Notes: generated by a model not told the origin, from the letters alone. A stretch of DNA of 64,000 nt from Escarpia spicata (GCA_963995525.1 OZ023209.1:30072544-30136543), one strand, 5' to 3'; positions 37,401-44,019 are shown, counted from the stretch's first letter. Numbers and translations are program-made.

Positions 37401-40400
37401 GCTGACTCTACTTTACCTTCTCCGACCTCTGCCAAGTCGGTTCTGGAGCCTCTTGAGTGAGGAAGTCGCTTTGTGTTGGTCTGCCAAGGTCTGTCATAAC
37501 CTCGGTCCTTAGCCACTGCCAGACCGTCTACGTACAAAGAAACAACAAAATTACACTATTACATCTAGCTTAAAGAGAGGCTTTTTATTCTTATTAATTG
37601 TTTAAAAAAGTTTAAATTGTAAACAAAACATTCAAATTATCAACAACCGTTATTGGCACTAATTGTTGAGGCAGGTAAATACTCTGAAATCGGATGGGTC
37701 CCACACTACTGAATGCAAATTTGGAAGGAGCAGATAAAAAACTTTCTGCCAATAATTACCACCCATGGCCGATTACAGGTAACGGAAACAAATAAGCTCG
37801 CTGTAAAACAATACTCAGAATATTAATTTCTTTCCCAAGAAAATAATAGAACTTCTGCTAGTATAAAACATATTGTAGCAGTGCAACAAATTGTATTTCT
37901 ATTTGGGGTGTTGTGTAAGATATCTTCTCATCACCAGGGAGCTCACCGCCAGCAGATGTCACCAGTTGACTCCTTCGTAACGATTGTGGGCTCGCAGATC
38001 TCCGGTGACCTGGGGGATATCAACACGTTGTCATAGAATTTTTCATCTTTATTTACCACAATCCTCCCAGTCTAGATTTCCTTGTTTGCTGTTGTGTGTG
38101 TAAAAAAGATTGTTTAAAGATACAGAAAAGATTTAACTGAAAGAATCACTGTTGTTGCTTGGTGAAGAATCGCTTGAAATTCCTTATTATTTCTTATGTA
38201 TTTTCTGTGTGTATTTTAAACAAAATAGTTCTTGACTTCTCCACTGATTGAGTGATTCACAAATTGTATACCTGCCAACTCTACCAACTCCCCAACAGCA
38301 CCCCCCCCCCCCCCGAAGATTTATGGCAGTGCAGCGATTAAGTCAACACCATATTCCCCCAGTCTTCTGATGTCAAGATCTGAGACAGCACAAAGAACCA
38401 ACCGTTGATGAATCTCCCGGAATTTAAAAAAAGTTGGCAGGTATAATCATGTAAATATAAATATTCTTCAGTGGTTGTAGGAACTCATATAATACATTTT
38501 AAACAGCTCCTGCTTGATCTAAATAGGTTTCTTTAACACAGTAATCTTCTCAGCTGTGTTTAATTTTGCCAACAGAAGTACTAGCATGTATCTTCTTACC
38601 CAAGTCTGCAGCTGCACTGCTTCTTGGCTGAGAAATCTCACCCTATAACAACATGAGAAAAACAACAGTATAAAAAATAGAACACTGACAGACAGACAGA
38701 CAGACCGACCGACCGACCGACCAACAGACAGACAACAAAGACTTAGAGGAAAGTTCCACCCCCTGATATCAATATGAAGGGTTTCAGGGCAAAACTCCTT
38801 TTTGAAATTTCGCCCAAACCAAGACTAAACATTTGCTTAAACACATGTTCAGATAGTGTAATATTTAATTTATACAAAAGCGCAATATACCCCCATGAAA
38901 AGATGTGCACAAAATAGTGTCTGTTTTCAAAGCGCGATAAGTGCCATCCATCTTTCTTGTCAAAACACGATATATCCGTGTTCAGCCAATCAGCACCGCC
39001 GTGTCACCCATGCAGCTACGCGGAGTGATGACGCGTGCTGTATAACTATGTTCATACGTTTTGTGAACATTAACTGGGTAAAAACATGACATCTAGTTAT
39101 GTGCTGATGGTCATTTTAAGGGTGGTTTAAAGGGAAACAGAAGGCAATTATTTGGGTTACATGTCTTTCATGCGTATATAAAAGTGTAACTCAGTTTCTG
39201 AACTGTATGAAATATGAGAAACCAATAAATGAGCCGGCGTATTTGTATACATGTCCAGCAAAACTAGAAACCTGGCATGTCATAACCAATGTTGATGCTA
39301 AATTTACTGCACCATAGGCAAGATGTCAGTCTCCATGACATCGGACATTTTATTAGAATCTCCCATTTTGAGGTTGCATTCCGAGTAAACCACTGATGTG
39401 AAAATGTTTATTGTAGTCGCAAATGGTTAGTTTGTATAAACTGTTTTAAGTGCATAACAACAAAAAGTTGCCTTTTGTATCCATGTAAAATACACTGTAT
39501 ATGTAAAACATTTCTTGATGTGGCCCAGTTGTAAATGTCCGACCCTCCAATACTCAAATATTTGCAACAATGAAACTGTGCATTACACATATTTGTAAAA
39601 TAATGTCAAATTATTTTATATCATTTTAATTATGTATGAATTTGTGCCACTTTTCTGACATCACCACTTAACTTGGATGAATGTTCTCCAGAGGAGAGCA
39701 GTACAGGGCAGTCTACTTACCAGTTTTTCCGCCTTCCTCTGTAGGATTCTGTGGAGGAAGGCATGAGGCTCATCTGGCATCCCATGTATCAGTTTGGCCA
39801 TCATTTCCTTCAATCAACAATGTCACACTTAGTCCATGTATGTGGCCGTCTAATAGTCAACAAATAGTGGAGTGGTCAAGGGGCCCAAGGTTTAATCATA
39901 CTACTAACTGCTGTTTCAAAATGTGGGCAATTTTGTTCATCCCACATTGCAGGCCTACCAGGTATGTATTTTGGAAGAGATAGTGGTACAATAAACTGTT
40001 TGGTACATTCTGCTTCTTCTCCTTCTTCTTCTTATGTACAGTTCAGAACTCAGTATCAGCCATACGTATGTGGCTAGGGTATTGTCGAGCCTGGGTGGAC
40101 CGTCACAAGTAGCGGGTGGTGCAGCGCTGGCTTGGGTGAACCGTCACAAGTAGCGGGTGGTGCAGCGCTGGCTTGGGTGGGCCGTCACAAGTAGCGGGTG
40201 GTGCAGCGCTGGCTTGGGTGGACCGTCGCAAGTAGCGGGTGGTGCAGCGCTGGCTTGGGTGGACCGTCGCAAGTAGCGGGTGGTGCAGCGCTGGCTTGGG
40301 TGGGCCGTCGTAAGTAGCGGGTGGTGCAGCGCTGGCTTGGGTGGACCGTCACAAGTAGCGGGTGGTGCAGCGCTGGCTTGGGTGGGCCGTCACAAGTAGC

Positions 40401-43400
40401 GGGTGGTGCAGCGCTGGCTTGGGTGGACCGTCACAAGTAGCGGGTGGTGCAGCACTGGCTTGGGTGGACCGTCACAAGTAGCGGGTGGTGCAGTGCTGGC
40501 TTGGGTCTATTGTTTATTTTGTGAAGTTTAGACAAGTTAGAAGACCCTATAGTCGGTGTGCTTATAGCTTTATGGGCCTAGATTACTTTAGGCAGGCATG
40601 GAGAGGAGATGCTATCTAAATGAGTCCGGTGATTGTTTGCTAACTAGCTGTTGTGTGCATTTGTTCAATGATTTGATGGTGCTTGGAAAGAACGAGTGCT
40701 TGTATGCGTCGATGAATGTCCGACCCTGCATGGTGCCAGCAGAAGTGAGACATTATCAACCTATCCACACCCAACGCATTTTTATCTGCGGTTGGGAGGC
40801 TGAGGGTTTCACTCAATGGCTAGCAACCTTCCCCGTGTTTTTTTTTATTAAGAATGCTGTATAAAGTATTTAAAGTAAAATGTTTATACTTTTGCGCTGC
40901 AGCGTGCGCACACCCAAAACATTAAGTTAATAACCGCGGTTGGGTTCTGTGACACACTCACATACAAGTTACAACATCTGCAGTGGGACCTTCAGATTCC
41001 ATGCAGGGGTGAATGTCTAATGTGCAGTGGACTCACACAGCAGGGACTTCAATTTCTAAACTCCCATTGGCATACATATTCTGACAATATGACTGCCAAT
41101 TATTGAAGTACATGTATTGCCCTAATTAAACCTGGTTCGGTGAATCTAATAGGACATGTTATTGTCATTGCTGTGGGGGCATACATTAGGTAATAACGTT
41201 ATTAAACGATCATCCGAAATCTACTCCAAACGTATAGCGGTGCCATCACAACCGGAAAGGCGATGCCACTAACGCATATCTATTTCTGCTTTACGCACGT
41301 ATTCTGAAATCTCATTGAAATGTTGAATTTATAGATACAAAATATATAAATTGATATTTTAATGTTAAAAAACACGAAAAATTTACACCTAAAAGACCAT
41401 TTCACTGACAATTATCTCGACAACAGTGTCGTGAAACAGACTAAGTTACAGTGATTTTGTAACATTCCGATTGTGATGGCACTGCCTTTCCGGTTGTGAT
41501 GGCACCGCGACACGTTTGGAGTACATTTTGGATGATCGCCATATCAACAAAACACGCACCTGTCAAACAATGTTGTTTTGTTGCATAATAGTCCCCCAAA
41601 CACAATAAATTCAACAAATACAGTTCGGTTTTGTGTCTATAATGATGGGGAATGATTTAACAAGATTTAACAAGATTGCCACCCAGAGAATTAACTCTAG
41701 GTAGCAGGTGGACAAGGAAGCCCTTGGCTTTTCGAGAGTCCGACCTTTTTATCTATGTGTATCCCGCCCTTCTCAGGTATGTGTCGATTTTATTTTTAAA
41801 CATATTCACGCTACTAGCACCCACACAATCAGCAGGTAATCTGTTCCATTCATTTACAGTCCTTTGTGAAAATGAAAACTTTCTTATATCCAATCTACTC
41901 TGCTCCTTTGCTAATGCAAGATCATGTCCTCTAGTCCTTCTATCTTTCTTAACTGAGAAAAACATATTTCTATCAATATTTTCATAACCCTTCAATATTT
42001 TAAACACTTCTATCTGATCTCCTCTCAATCTCCTGGTCTCTAGTGTTGTTAAACCGCATTTTTTTAGGCGTATTTCATAACTAAGATCCCTCAGATTTTG
42101 TATCATTTTAGTTGCTCTCCTCTGCACTCTTTCTAGCATATCTATGTCCTTCCTGCGATATGGCCTCCACGCTTGAATACAATATTCTAAATGAGGCCTA
42201 ACTATTGTTTTGTACAGCGGTATTATTAGCTCTTTTTCCTTATACGTTATGTTTCGCCTAATTAATCCAAGGATTTGATTTCCCTTTGAAGCTGCAATTC
42301 CGCACTGCTCTGAAATCTTCATATCAGCACTAACGGTTAACCCTAAGTCCTTTTCTTTTACAGTAGTACTTAGTACAGTACCCCCCATTGTATATTCTAC
42401 CTCTTCGTTCCCATGTCCTATGTGGAGGCATTTACATTTCCCAAAATTTAACATCATTTGCCATTTTTCAGACCATTTCATCAACCTGTCAAGATCATCT
42501 TGTAAATGCTGTCTATCTCCATCACTTTTAATCCTTCTAAACACTTTTGTATCATCCGCAAATTTCAACACCTTGCTTGTTATTTCATCATCCAAATCGT
42601 TGATGTATATTAAGAATAATATAGGACCTAATACTGATCCCTGTGGTACCCCACTCAATACCGATTTCCAGTTTGAAGCCTCCCCATCAACTACTACACG
42701 TTGTCTTCTGTCAATCAGCCATTGTTCTATCCAGTTTATTATACCATTTCCTATGCCATGGGCCTTTAGTTTAAGCAGTAATCTTTGATGTGGTACTTTG
42801 TCAAAAGCTTTTTGAAAATCTAAGTAGACGATATCTACTGGTGTTCCCTCATCTACCCACTTAGTGATGTCTTCCAAAAAACATAACATATTTGTTAAGC
42901 ATGACCTCGCTTTAAAAAAACCATGTTGAGATGGGTTTATCAAGTTTTGTTTAACAAGAAAATCCACCATGTGATCTTTAATTAGTCTTTCTAATAATTT
43001 ACAAATCACTGATGTTAAACTCACTGGTCTATAGTTCTCTGATGAAACGAATACGGCAGCGTCGAAAAAATTAGGTAAAAAGATCGTTTGATAGCGTTAA
43101 TAAAGGCCAAGATGCAGGATTACCGTACATTATTCAGACCATATCATCATACACAATACGGCATACAGTGATACACCATTTTTTGGCAATTAATTAGCAT
43201 AAACTTATCTTCTGAATATTGTGTTTACACATGTATCATTGTATGCAGACTAGTCAGTTAGTAGGAAGTTTCCGAATGCTTCTAGCAAACAAGCAACAAC
43301 GTTTTATAATAATACACCACTAGTGAGTATCATGAAATTATGACCGGATGACCAGTCAAGTCAAAACACGTCCGTTGCAGACGGTGCAATGTCCCCGTCA

Positions 43401-43522
43401 TCATTCATGTCAATCATGATCTACATGACAGACTACAACTCTACTGTGCTATAAATCACCTCAAACAGGGCACCAATCTTGTGCCTCTCCAAATAATCTT
43501 GGACTCGTTGTTGAGACGGCAT
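20636..43522 (-). CDS. C8orf34: C8orf34-like gene, 18 coding exons
   Basis: Span of a gene assembled by eye from the coding exons listed separately: 1,564 nt, with every junction GT-AG and phase-consistent. Residues 1-50 form an RIIa/DPY-30-like dimerisation/docking segment (YLERHKIGALFE, MAKLIHGMPDEPHAFL). Then come a basic, Ser-rich linker, YDRPWQTNTK, SGIEDD, ENLDDLAKEG, VSICARCAK, an acidic DDDDDDEEFES and a Ser/Gly/Arg-rich tail. From memory, vertebrate C8orf34 (about 540 aa) has the same order: LFEELMTKL, YDKPWQ, EDLNDL, ICSRCA. Its molecular function is unknown; the docking fold suggests binding to AKAP-type helices (inference). The start is set by Kozak context (acaATGC) and the family N terminus. 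Only the last exon is uncertain. Confidence 0.88.
20889..21080 (+). mobile_element. Tigger/pogo-like MITE, copy 1
   Basis: Begins TACAGTGGAACCTCACTATT and ends TTTGACTGTA. The interior carries GTGACC-T-ATAG, CCTTAATTGTGAGGTGACTG and TATACTTTACTGTTACA, shared with copies at 22,943, 34,878 and 63,383. TA flanks fit Tc1/mariner-type insertion. Confidence 0.8.
21147..21249 (-). CDS. C8orf34: C8orf34-like exon 17
   Basis: Acceptor atcccag|, donor TATG|gtacgg; phase 0 in, phase 1 out. Encodes NDNEDDDLASPGGLQGVGGW and ends GYETDGSSYY. The acidic start suits a disordered tail. Confidence 0.8.
21291..21509 (+). pseudogene. Non-LTR reverse transcriptase fragment
   Basis: The frame reads LYSNIIYKALYIKNIY, a stop, ENQYGFRENHST, then IYLDFSKAFDTVDHVL and TAA. 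These are the QFGFRxxxST and LDFSKAFDTVDH signatures of LINE RT. Broken at both ends; lies antisense in the C8orf34-like gene, about 40 bp from exon 17. Confidence 0.88.
21665..22235. mobile_element. Foldback SINE-like element: two copies head to head
   Basis: The left arm (CGCAGTGTCCAGTCCTCAGG, then CAAAGCACTTTACTCCCTGG, CATTCAGCCATGCTG) reappears in reverse complement at about 22,125-22,232 (GGCTGAATGCTTCCCAGAGA, CTCCCTGAGCAGTC, GGACTGGATACTGTGC). A single copy lies at 35,755-36,130, and a truncated one at 63,905-64,000. Confidence 0.75.
22750..22927 (-). CDS. C8orf34: C8orf34-like exon 16
   Basis: Acceptor ctctttcag|, donor CAGAG|gtgagt; phase 2 in, phase 0 out; 178 nt, the longest exon. 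Encodes PDLPESGLRRKKAEGLGIQA, then Ser/Arg-rich DSRSRSQGRLHQTW. Only 15 nt separate the acceptor from the MITE at 22,943. Confidence 0.82.
22943..23365. mobile_element. Tigger/pogo-like MITE, copy 2, internally expanded
   Basis: Ends TACAGTGGAACCTCACTTTA and GGGAGGTTCCACTGTA. The interior has expanded into about eight degenerate ~34-bp units (GGTAATACAGCCACCTCACA, then ATTAAGGTCACC) over 22,968-23,250, which are absent from the other copies. Confidence 0.85.
23575..24020 (-). repeat. Dispersed repeat family B, copy 2
   Basis: Reverse complement of the family also at 62,300-62,735: GCTCATGTGCAGA, TGATACCTCATTTGTTGAAA, TTTGGATTCC and GCAACATTTTGAAATGGAGT. The longest alignable pair is about 430 bp. 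Confidence 0.75.
24322..24400 (-). CDS. C8orf34: C8orf34-like exon 15
   Basis: Acceptor tgtttcag|, donor TACAG|gtacaa; phase 1 in, phase 2 out. Encodes VETFTPRKGEHMFSSHNVPL, then KGRPMY. Confidence 0.8.
24878..25160. mobile_element. MITE with AAGCTAGGATT ends
   Basis: Left AAGCTAGGATTCCATATGTA and right TACACATGAAATCCTAGCTT pair over about 27 bp. TA flanks are possible. About 283 bp; lies 64 bp from exon 14. Confidence 0.75.
25224..25254 (-). CDS. C8orf34: C8orf34-like exon 14 (31-nt microexon)
   Basis: Acceptor catttag|, donor GATG|gtaggt; phase 0 in, phase 1 out. Encodes RRPVWQEDSD. Supported by phase fit on both sides. Confidence 0.65.
26283..26685. repeat. 33-bp minisatellite
   Basis: About 12 units of ACCGAGTGTGACAGAGGGCC followed by CACCTGGCAGAGT; the units differ mainly at two sites (CACC/CATC, CGAG/CAAG). 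As 33 is a multiple of three, stop-free frames run on both strands (SVTEGPPGRVP on plus), with no splice evidence. It lies in intron 13 of the C8orf34-like gene. Confidence 0.97.
26811..26951 (+). pseudogene. LINE C-terminal fragment
   Basis: Reads TEGKHPVGRPKLRFKDVVKI, then DPLRWQVFAEDR and a stop. The GRPK-R-(K/R)D-DL pattern before a WxxxAxDR motif is the usual end of several LINE ORFs. Confidence 0.8.
27556..27629 (-). CDS. C8orf34: C8orf34-like exon 13
   Basis: Acceptor tctgttgtag|, donor GGTCCA|gtaagt; phase 1 in, phase 0 out. Encodes LFSNVVDDDDDDEEFESVSQ, then VTGP, the most acidic stretch of the protein. Confidence 0.8.
27979..28285. repeat. 20-bp minisatellite
   Basis: About 15 units of ACCACTGCATACAGAATGAC, with GAAACC, ATTACA and CATAAT variants. 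Intron 12. Confidence 0.97.
28324..28602. repeat. CA/CGCA-rich simple repeat
   Basis: Mixed (CA)n, (CGCA)n and GCACGCAC runs; a second short patch lies at 28,791-28,835. They flank exon 12. Confidence 0.9.
28641..28709 (-). CDS. C8orf34: C8orf34-like exon 12
   Basis: Acceptor gtcatcag|, donor GTCAG|gtgggt; phase 1 in, phase 1 out. Encodes YGQLPDYDIDTEREFPESRP, then QS. Confidence 0.8.
29066..29200. repeat. ~31-bp tandem repeat, four units
   Basis: Units of ATTGTACGGTTTTGGCAGAA plus ATATG(T/C)CACAT(T/C)A; the last is truncated. Intron 11. Confidence 0.9.
29200..29460 (-). repeat. Dispersed repeat family B, copy 3
   Basis: Shares CTCATCTTTCA, ATC(A)ATAAAAAACTAC, AGTATCACTTTAAAG and CTTTGCTGTGG(T)AGGTCA with the other copies, on the reverse strand. 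Confidence 0.65.
29718..30064. mobile_element. MITE with ~110-bp inverted ends and two CRE cores
   Basis: The left arm from TGCAAACAATTTCATTTGAC through TTTTACCTTGTAG, CAACGTAGC and GCCAACTTCTTCAGTA to ATGACGTCAT matches the reverse complement of the right arm nearly throughout. Each arm ends inward in a TGACGTCA palindrome. Confidence 0.88.
30228..30265 (-). CDS. C8orf34: C8orf34-like exon 11 (38 nt)
   Basis: Acceptor attttag|, donor ACAAG|gtgagt; phase 2 in, phase 1 out. Encodes VMTGGVPSEPTQ after a split Lys codon. Confidence 0.75.
30514..31328 (+). repeat. Polypurine (GA-rich) tract
   Basis: About 800 bp that is almost all A and G on the plus strand, densest at 30,514-30,840. On the transcribed strand of the host gene it is an intronic pyrimidine tract. 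The S/P/L-rich minus frames are artefacts. Confidence 0.9.
31329..31393 (-). CDS. C8orf34: C8orf34-like exon 10 (cysteine-pair exon)
   Basis: Acceptor gtgtag|, donor CCAA|gtaagt; phase 0 in, phase 2 out. Encodes TLRERRESDAQVRVSICARC, then A. The ICARC motif is the strongest single match to my memory of vertebrate C8orf34 (AKVTLNICSRCA). Confidence 0.9.
31440..32125. mobile_element. Two related elements side by side in (TA)n tracts
   Basis: CCTAA(A/G)GGCAGCATA starts copies at 31,466 and 31,823, 357 bp apart. Both continue CTCTCCATTATGAGAGATAG, then ATACAACCTCCG, GCAGAC and ATATTTGGTC, and each is flanked by (TA)n. Inward-facing ends (CCACTGTTAGG) suggest short terminal inverted repeats. Confidence 0.75.
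32343..32410 (-). CDS. C8orf34: C8orf34-like exon 9
   Basis: Acceptor tttgcag|, donor AGCAAG|gtaggt; phase 1 in, phase 0 out. Encodes ENLDDLAKEGARHVKQSGVR, then VSK, comparable to EDLNDLRMEG recalled from vertebrate C8orf34. Confidence 0.88.
33338..33489 (-). CDS. C8orf34: C8orf34-like exon 8
   Basis: Acceptor gttgcag|, donor CATGG|gtaggt; phase 2 in, phase 1 out. Encodes VVVSSKRKDIQSAALRHKLE and LRQKLAEQAKQDSGIEDD, then a stretch ending AFELM. Likely helical, then acidic. Confidence 0.88.
33890..34020. repeat. TG/TGCA-rich simple repeat
   Basis: Irregular (TG)n with GCATGC and GTGCACGC. Lies directly after the exon 7 donor. Confidence 0.85.
34030..34160 (-). CDS. C8orf34: C8orf34-like exon 7
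   Basis: Acceptor gagagcag|, donor GACAG|gtgaca; phase 0 in, phase 2 out. Encodes DEELLYLSYGYRGVHRSQTS, then SDDPLDGEFKNAKEPRKQEE. Confidence 0.85.
34360..34412. repeat. (TA)n microsatellite
   Basis: TA runs with two interruptions; another (CT)n(TA)n lies at 34,822-34,866. Confidence 0.9.
34878..35055 (+). mobile_element. Tigger/pogo-like MITE, copy 3 (3' end lost)
   Basis: Starts TACAGTGGACCCTCACTATT; the interior matches copy 1 (CCTATATTTTACTGTTACAG, CTTAATTGTGAGGTGGCTGT). The right terminal repeat is missing. Confidence 0.8.
35189..35340 (-). CDS. C8orf34: C8orf34-like exon 6
   Basis: Acceptor tacatcag|, donor GGGAG|gtggct (weak past GT); phase 1 in, phase 0 out. Encodes GKPGWDSRTQVNFEELWGDG, then TKQAARALRATRS and TLTWADEQGE. 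The genomic frame reads on to a stop about 50 nt later, so an intron-retained short form is possible. Confidence 0.82.
35440..35650 (+). pseudogene. LINE C-terminal fragment
   Basis: Reads CAFSIVAHKIWN, a stop, then LPITLKQSETIATFRNIKIK and YLFEIAFP: the common LINE end (AAPK-WN-LPI-LK-SET-TF---LK-YLF). Degenerate. Confidence 0.75.
35755..36130 (+). mobile_element. SINE-like dispersed repeat, single arm
   Basis: Matches the arms of 21,665-22,235: CTGGGAAGCATTCAGCCATG, TTCATACACAAATATTCA, GTAGAGTGAACAAACTTG and GCTCTTCATTTAAAACT. Lies directly after the LINE end at 35,440-35,650. Confidence 0.75.
36202..36215 (-). promoter_or_regulatory. CTCF-like motif (13 of 14)
   Basis: The minus strand reads TCACTAGAGGGCAC against CCASYAGRKGGCRS, with one mismatch. 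It lies in a dispersed repeat also seen at 20,241. Binding is not shown. Confidence 0.3.
36723..36776 (+). promoter_or_regulatory. Pair of CTCF-like motifs
   Basis: TCACTAGGTGGCAG (36,723-36,736) and TCCCTAGGTGGCAG (36,763-36,776), 40 bp apart, with one and two mismatches to the consensus. Confidence 0.35.
36820..37340 (+). repeat. Dispersed repeat family D, copy 1
   Basis: Shares AAAG(A/G)GAAACA, ATATGAGAAACCAA, ATGAGC(T/C)GGC, AGAATCTCCCA and GAGTAAACCAC, in order, with 39,127-39,460. Confidence 0.65.
37417..37527 (-). CDS. C8orf34: C8orf34-like exon 5
   Basis: Acceptor gtacgtag|, donor GAAG|gtaaag; phase 1 in, phase 1 out. Encodes DGLAVAKDRGYDRPWQTNTK, then SRTDLAEVGE. YDRPWQ and SRTDLA align with YDKPWQ and KSDLA recalled from vertebrate C8orf34. 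Confidence 0.9.
37947..38009 (-). CDS. C8orf34: C8orf34-like exon 4
   Basis: Acceptor cccccag|, donor GGCG|gtgagc; phase 1 in, phase 1 out. Encodes HRRSASPQSLRRSQLVTSAG, a basic Ser-rich linker with RRSAS and RRSQ, possible basophilic-kinase sites (inference). Confidence 0.8.
38267..38445. mobile_element. TATACCTGCCAAC MITE, copy 1
   Basis: Ends TATACCTGCCAACT and AGTTGGCAGGTATA are perfect inverted repeats. The interior has a C run and AATCTCCCGG, shared with 47,618-47,759. Confidence 0.85.
38600..38642 (-). CDS. C8orf34: C8orf34-like exon 3
   Basis: Acceptor gttatag|, donor TTGG|gtaaga; phase 0 in, phase 1 out. Encodes GEISQPRSSAADL, linking the docking segment to the basic linker. Confidence 0.75.
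38689..38731. repeat. (GACA)n/(GACC)n simple repeat
   Basis: Runs of GACA, then GACC, then GACA, 47 bp upstream of exon 3 in gene sense. Confidence 0.9.
39127..39460 (+). repeat. Dispersed repeat family D, copy 2
   Basis: Second copy of the repeat at 36,820-37,340, diverged and with a different middle. Confidence 0.65.
39721..39807 (-). CDS. C8orf34: C8orf34-like exon 2 (docking helix 2)
   Basis: Acceptor gattgaag|, donor AACTG|gtaagt; phase 0 in and out. Encodes EMMAKLIHGMPDEPHAFLHR, then ILQRKAEKL: the second half of the RIIa/DPY-30-like hairpin (P-D-P-x-FL pattern). Confidence 0.9.
40091..40506. repeat. 41-bp GC-rich minisatellite
   Basis: About ten units of GGACCGTCACAAGTAGCGGG plus TGGTGCAGCGCTGGCTTGGGT, with GGGCC, GTCGC and GCACTG variants. 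Intron 1. Confidence 0.97.
41207..41538. mobile_element. MITE with 62-bp inverted ends
   Basis: Left CGATCATCCGAAATCTACTC ... ACGTATAGCGGTGCCATCAC pairs with the right end (GGTTGTGATGGCACCGCGAC ... GGATGATCG). The 332-bp element has an AT-rich core. No target duplication is obvious. Confidence 0.9.
41753..43090 (-). CDS. 5'-truncated CR1/Jockey-like LINE reverse transcriptase
   Basis: An open frame of about 445 codons (a 423-codon part counts from 43,024) runs to its stop at 41,753. The RT blocks are in order: NYRPVSLTSVICKLLERLI; QHGFFKARSCLTNML; YLDFQKAFDKVPHQRLL; GVPQGSVLGPILFLIYINDL; FADDTKVFR with the catalytic aspartates intact (residues 155-158 from 43,024). The C-terminal region has KDLGLTVSADMKIS, HLEYCIQAWRPYRRKDI and VNEWNRLPADCV. 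No stops or frameshifts, so it is young. The endonuclease and ORF1 are missing, the usual 5' truncation. It is sense to the host gene, in intron 1. Confidence 0.95.
   Translation of the reverse strand, partial: QTIFLPNFFDAAVFVSSENYRPVSLTSVICKLLERLIKDHMVDFLVKQNLINPSQHGFFKARSCLTNMLCFLEDITKWVDEGTPVDIVYLDFQKAFDKVPHQRLLLKLKAHGIGNGIINWIEQWLIDRRQRVVVDGEASNWKSVLSGVPQGSVLGPILFLIYINDLDDEITSKVLKFADDTKVFRRIKSDGDRQHLQDDLDRLMKWSEKWQMMLNFGKCKCLHIGHGNEEVEYTMGGTVLSTTVKEKDLGLTVSADMKISEQCGIAASKGNQILGLIRRNITYKEKELIIPLYKTIVRPHLEYCIQAWRPYRRKDIDMLERVQRRATKMIQNLRDLSYEIRLKKCGLTTLETRRLRGDQIEVFKILKGYENIDRNMFFSVKKDRRTRGHDLALAKEQSRLDIRKFSFSQRTVNEWNRLPADCVGASSVNMFKNKIDTYLRRAGYT
43125..43173 (+). repeat. Left arm of inverted repeat around exon 1
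   Basis: GTACATTATTCAGACCAT ... AATACGGCATACAGTGATA; reverse complement at 44,020-44,064 with a few small gaps. Confidence 0.8.
43460..43522 (-). CDS. C8orf34: C8orf34-like exon 1 (start codon)
   Basis: ATG at 43,522 with A at -3; donor TTTGAG|gtgatt; phase 0 out. Encodes MPSQQRVQDYLERHKIGALF, then E. An acceptor-like ccgcttcag| lies 15 nt before the ATG, so a separate 5'UTR exon is possible. The frame is also open upstream to 43,684, but the family start favours this ATG. Confidence 0.88.
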
Positions 43523-43610
43523 TGTCGTCTTTAGTATCTGAAGCGGAAAATGTGTATTGCTGACTGATTTTGTTGAAAGATCTCCGCCGGCTACAGCCTC
43601 GCGTTTCCAT

Positions 43611-43647
43611 CCGCCATTTAATAACAAACGCGCGCGCCATCTGGTGG
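43611..43647 (-). promoter_or_regulatory. Promoter region: YY1-like and perfect CTCF-like motifs
   Basis: The minus strand carries AAATGGCGG (YY1-like, 43,611-43,619) and CCACCAGATGGCGC (43,634-43,647), which fits CCASYAGRKGGCRS with no mismatch. Both lie 90-125 nt upstream of the exon 1 ATG in CpG-rich DNA. The ATG within the first motif opens a short upstream frame (MADGNARL, stop). Confidence 0.5.
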
Positions 43648-43704
43648 AGACGAGTGCGTGCAAGAGGTCACACGAGATACACAAATTTTTTTTTTATGCC
43701 GGCG

Positions 43705-43855
43705 ACGTCTCAAAATGATATAAAAACGACGTCTATTAGACGTATCTTTATGACACATAAAAGACGTCTACATATTTCAGTAAAAATTAAACGCAATTTT
43801 GACTTTCATTGGCAACCTAAATTTGACGTCTTTTAAACGTCAAAAAAGACGTTTT
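43705..43855. promoter_or_regulatory. Cluster of ACGTCT/AGACGT motifs
   Basis: At least eight ACGTC or GACGT cores in 150 bp (CGACGTCTC, CGACGTCTATTAGACGT, AAGACGTCTAC, TTGACGTCTTTTAAACGTC, AAGACGTTTT). May be bZIP sites or a degenerate palindromic mobile element. Confidence 0.4.
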
Positions 43856-44019
43856 GTCTTATACATAAAAATAGATCACTTAAATATGCACTTTTTCCTA
43901 CTGGGAACTGAAATCAGAATCAATGTCTGTCTGTAAGTGCAATATATGCATGAACATTTACGTCATATTTTGTTATTTGTATGGGACAGTTTAAGAAGAC
44001 CCAGATGCGAGTTAAGCAG

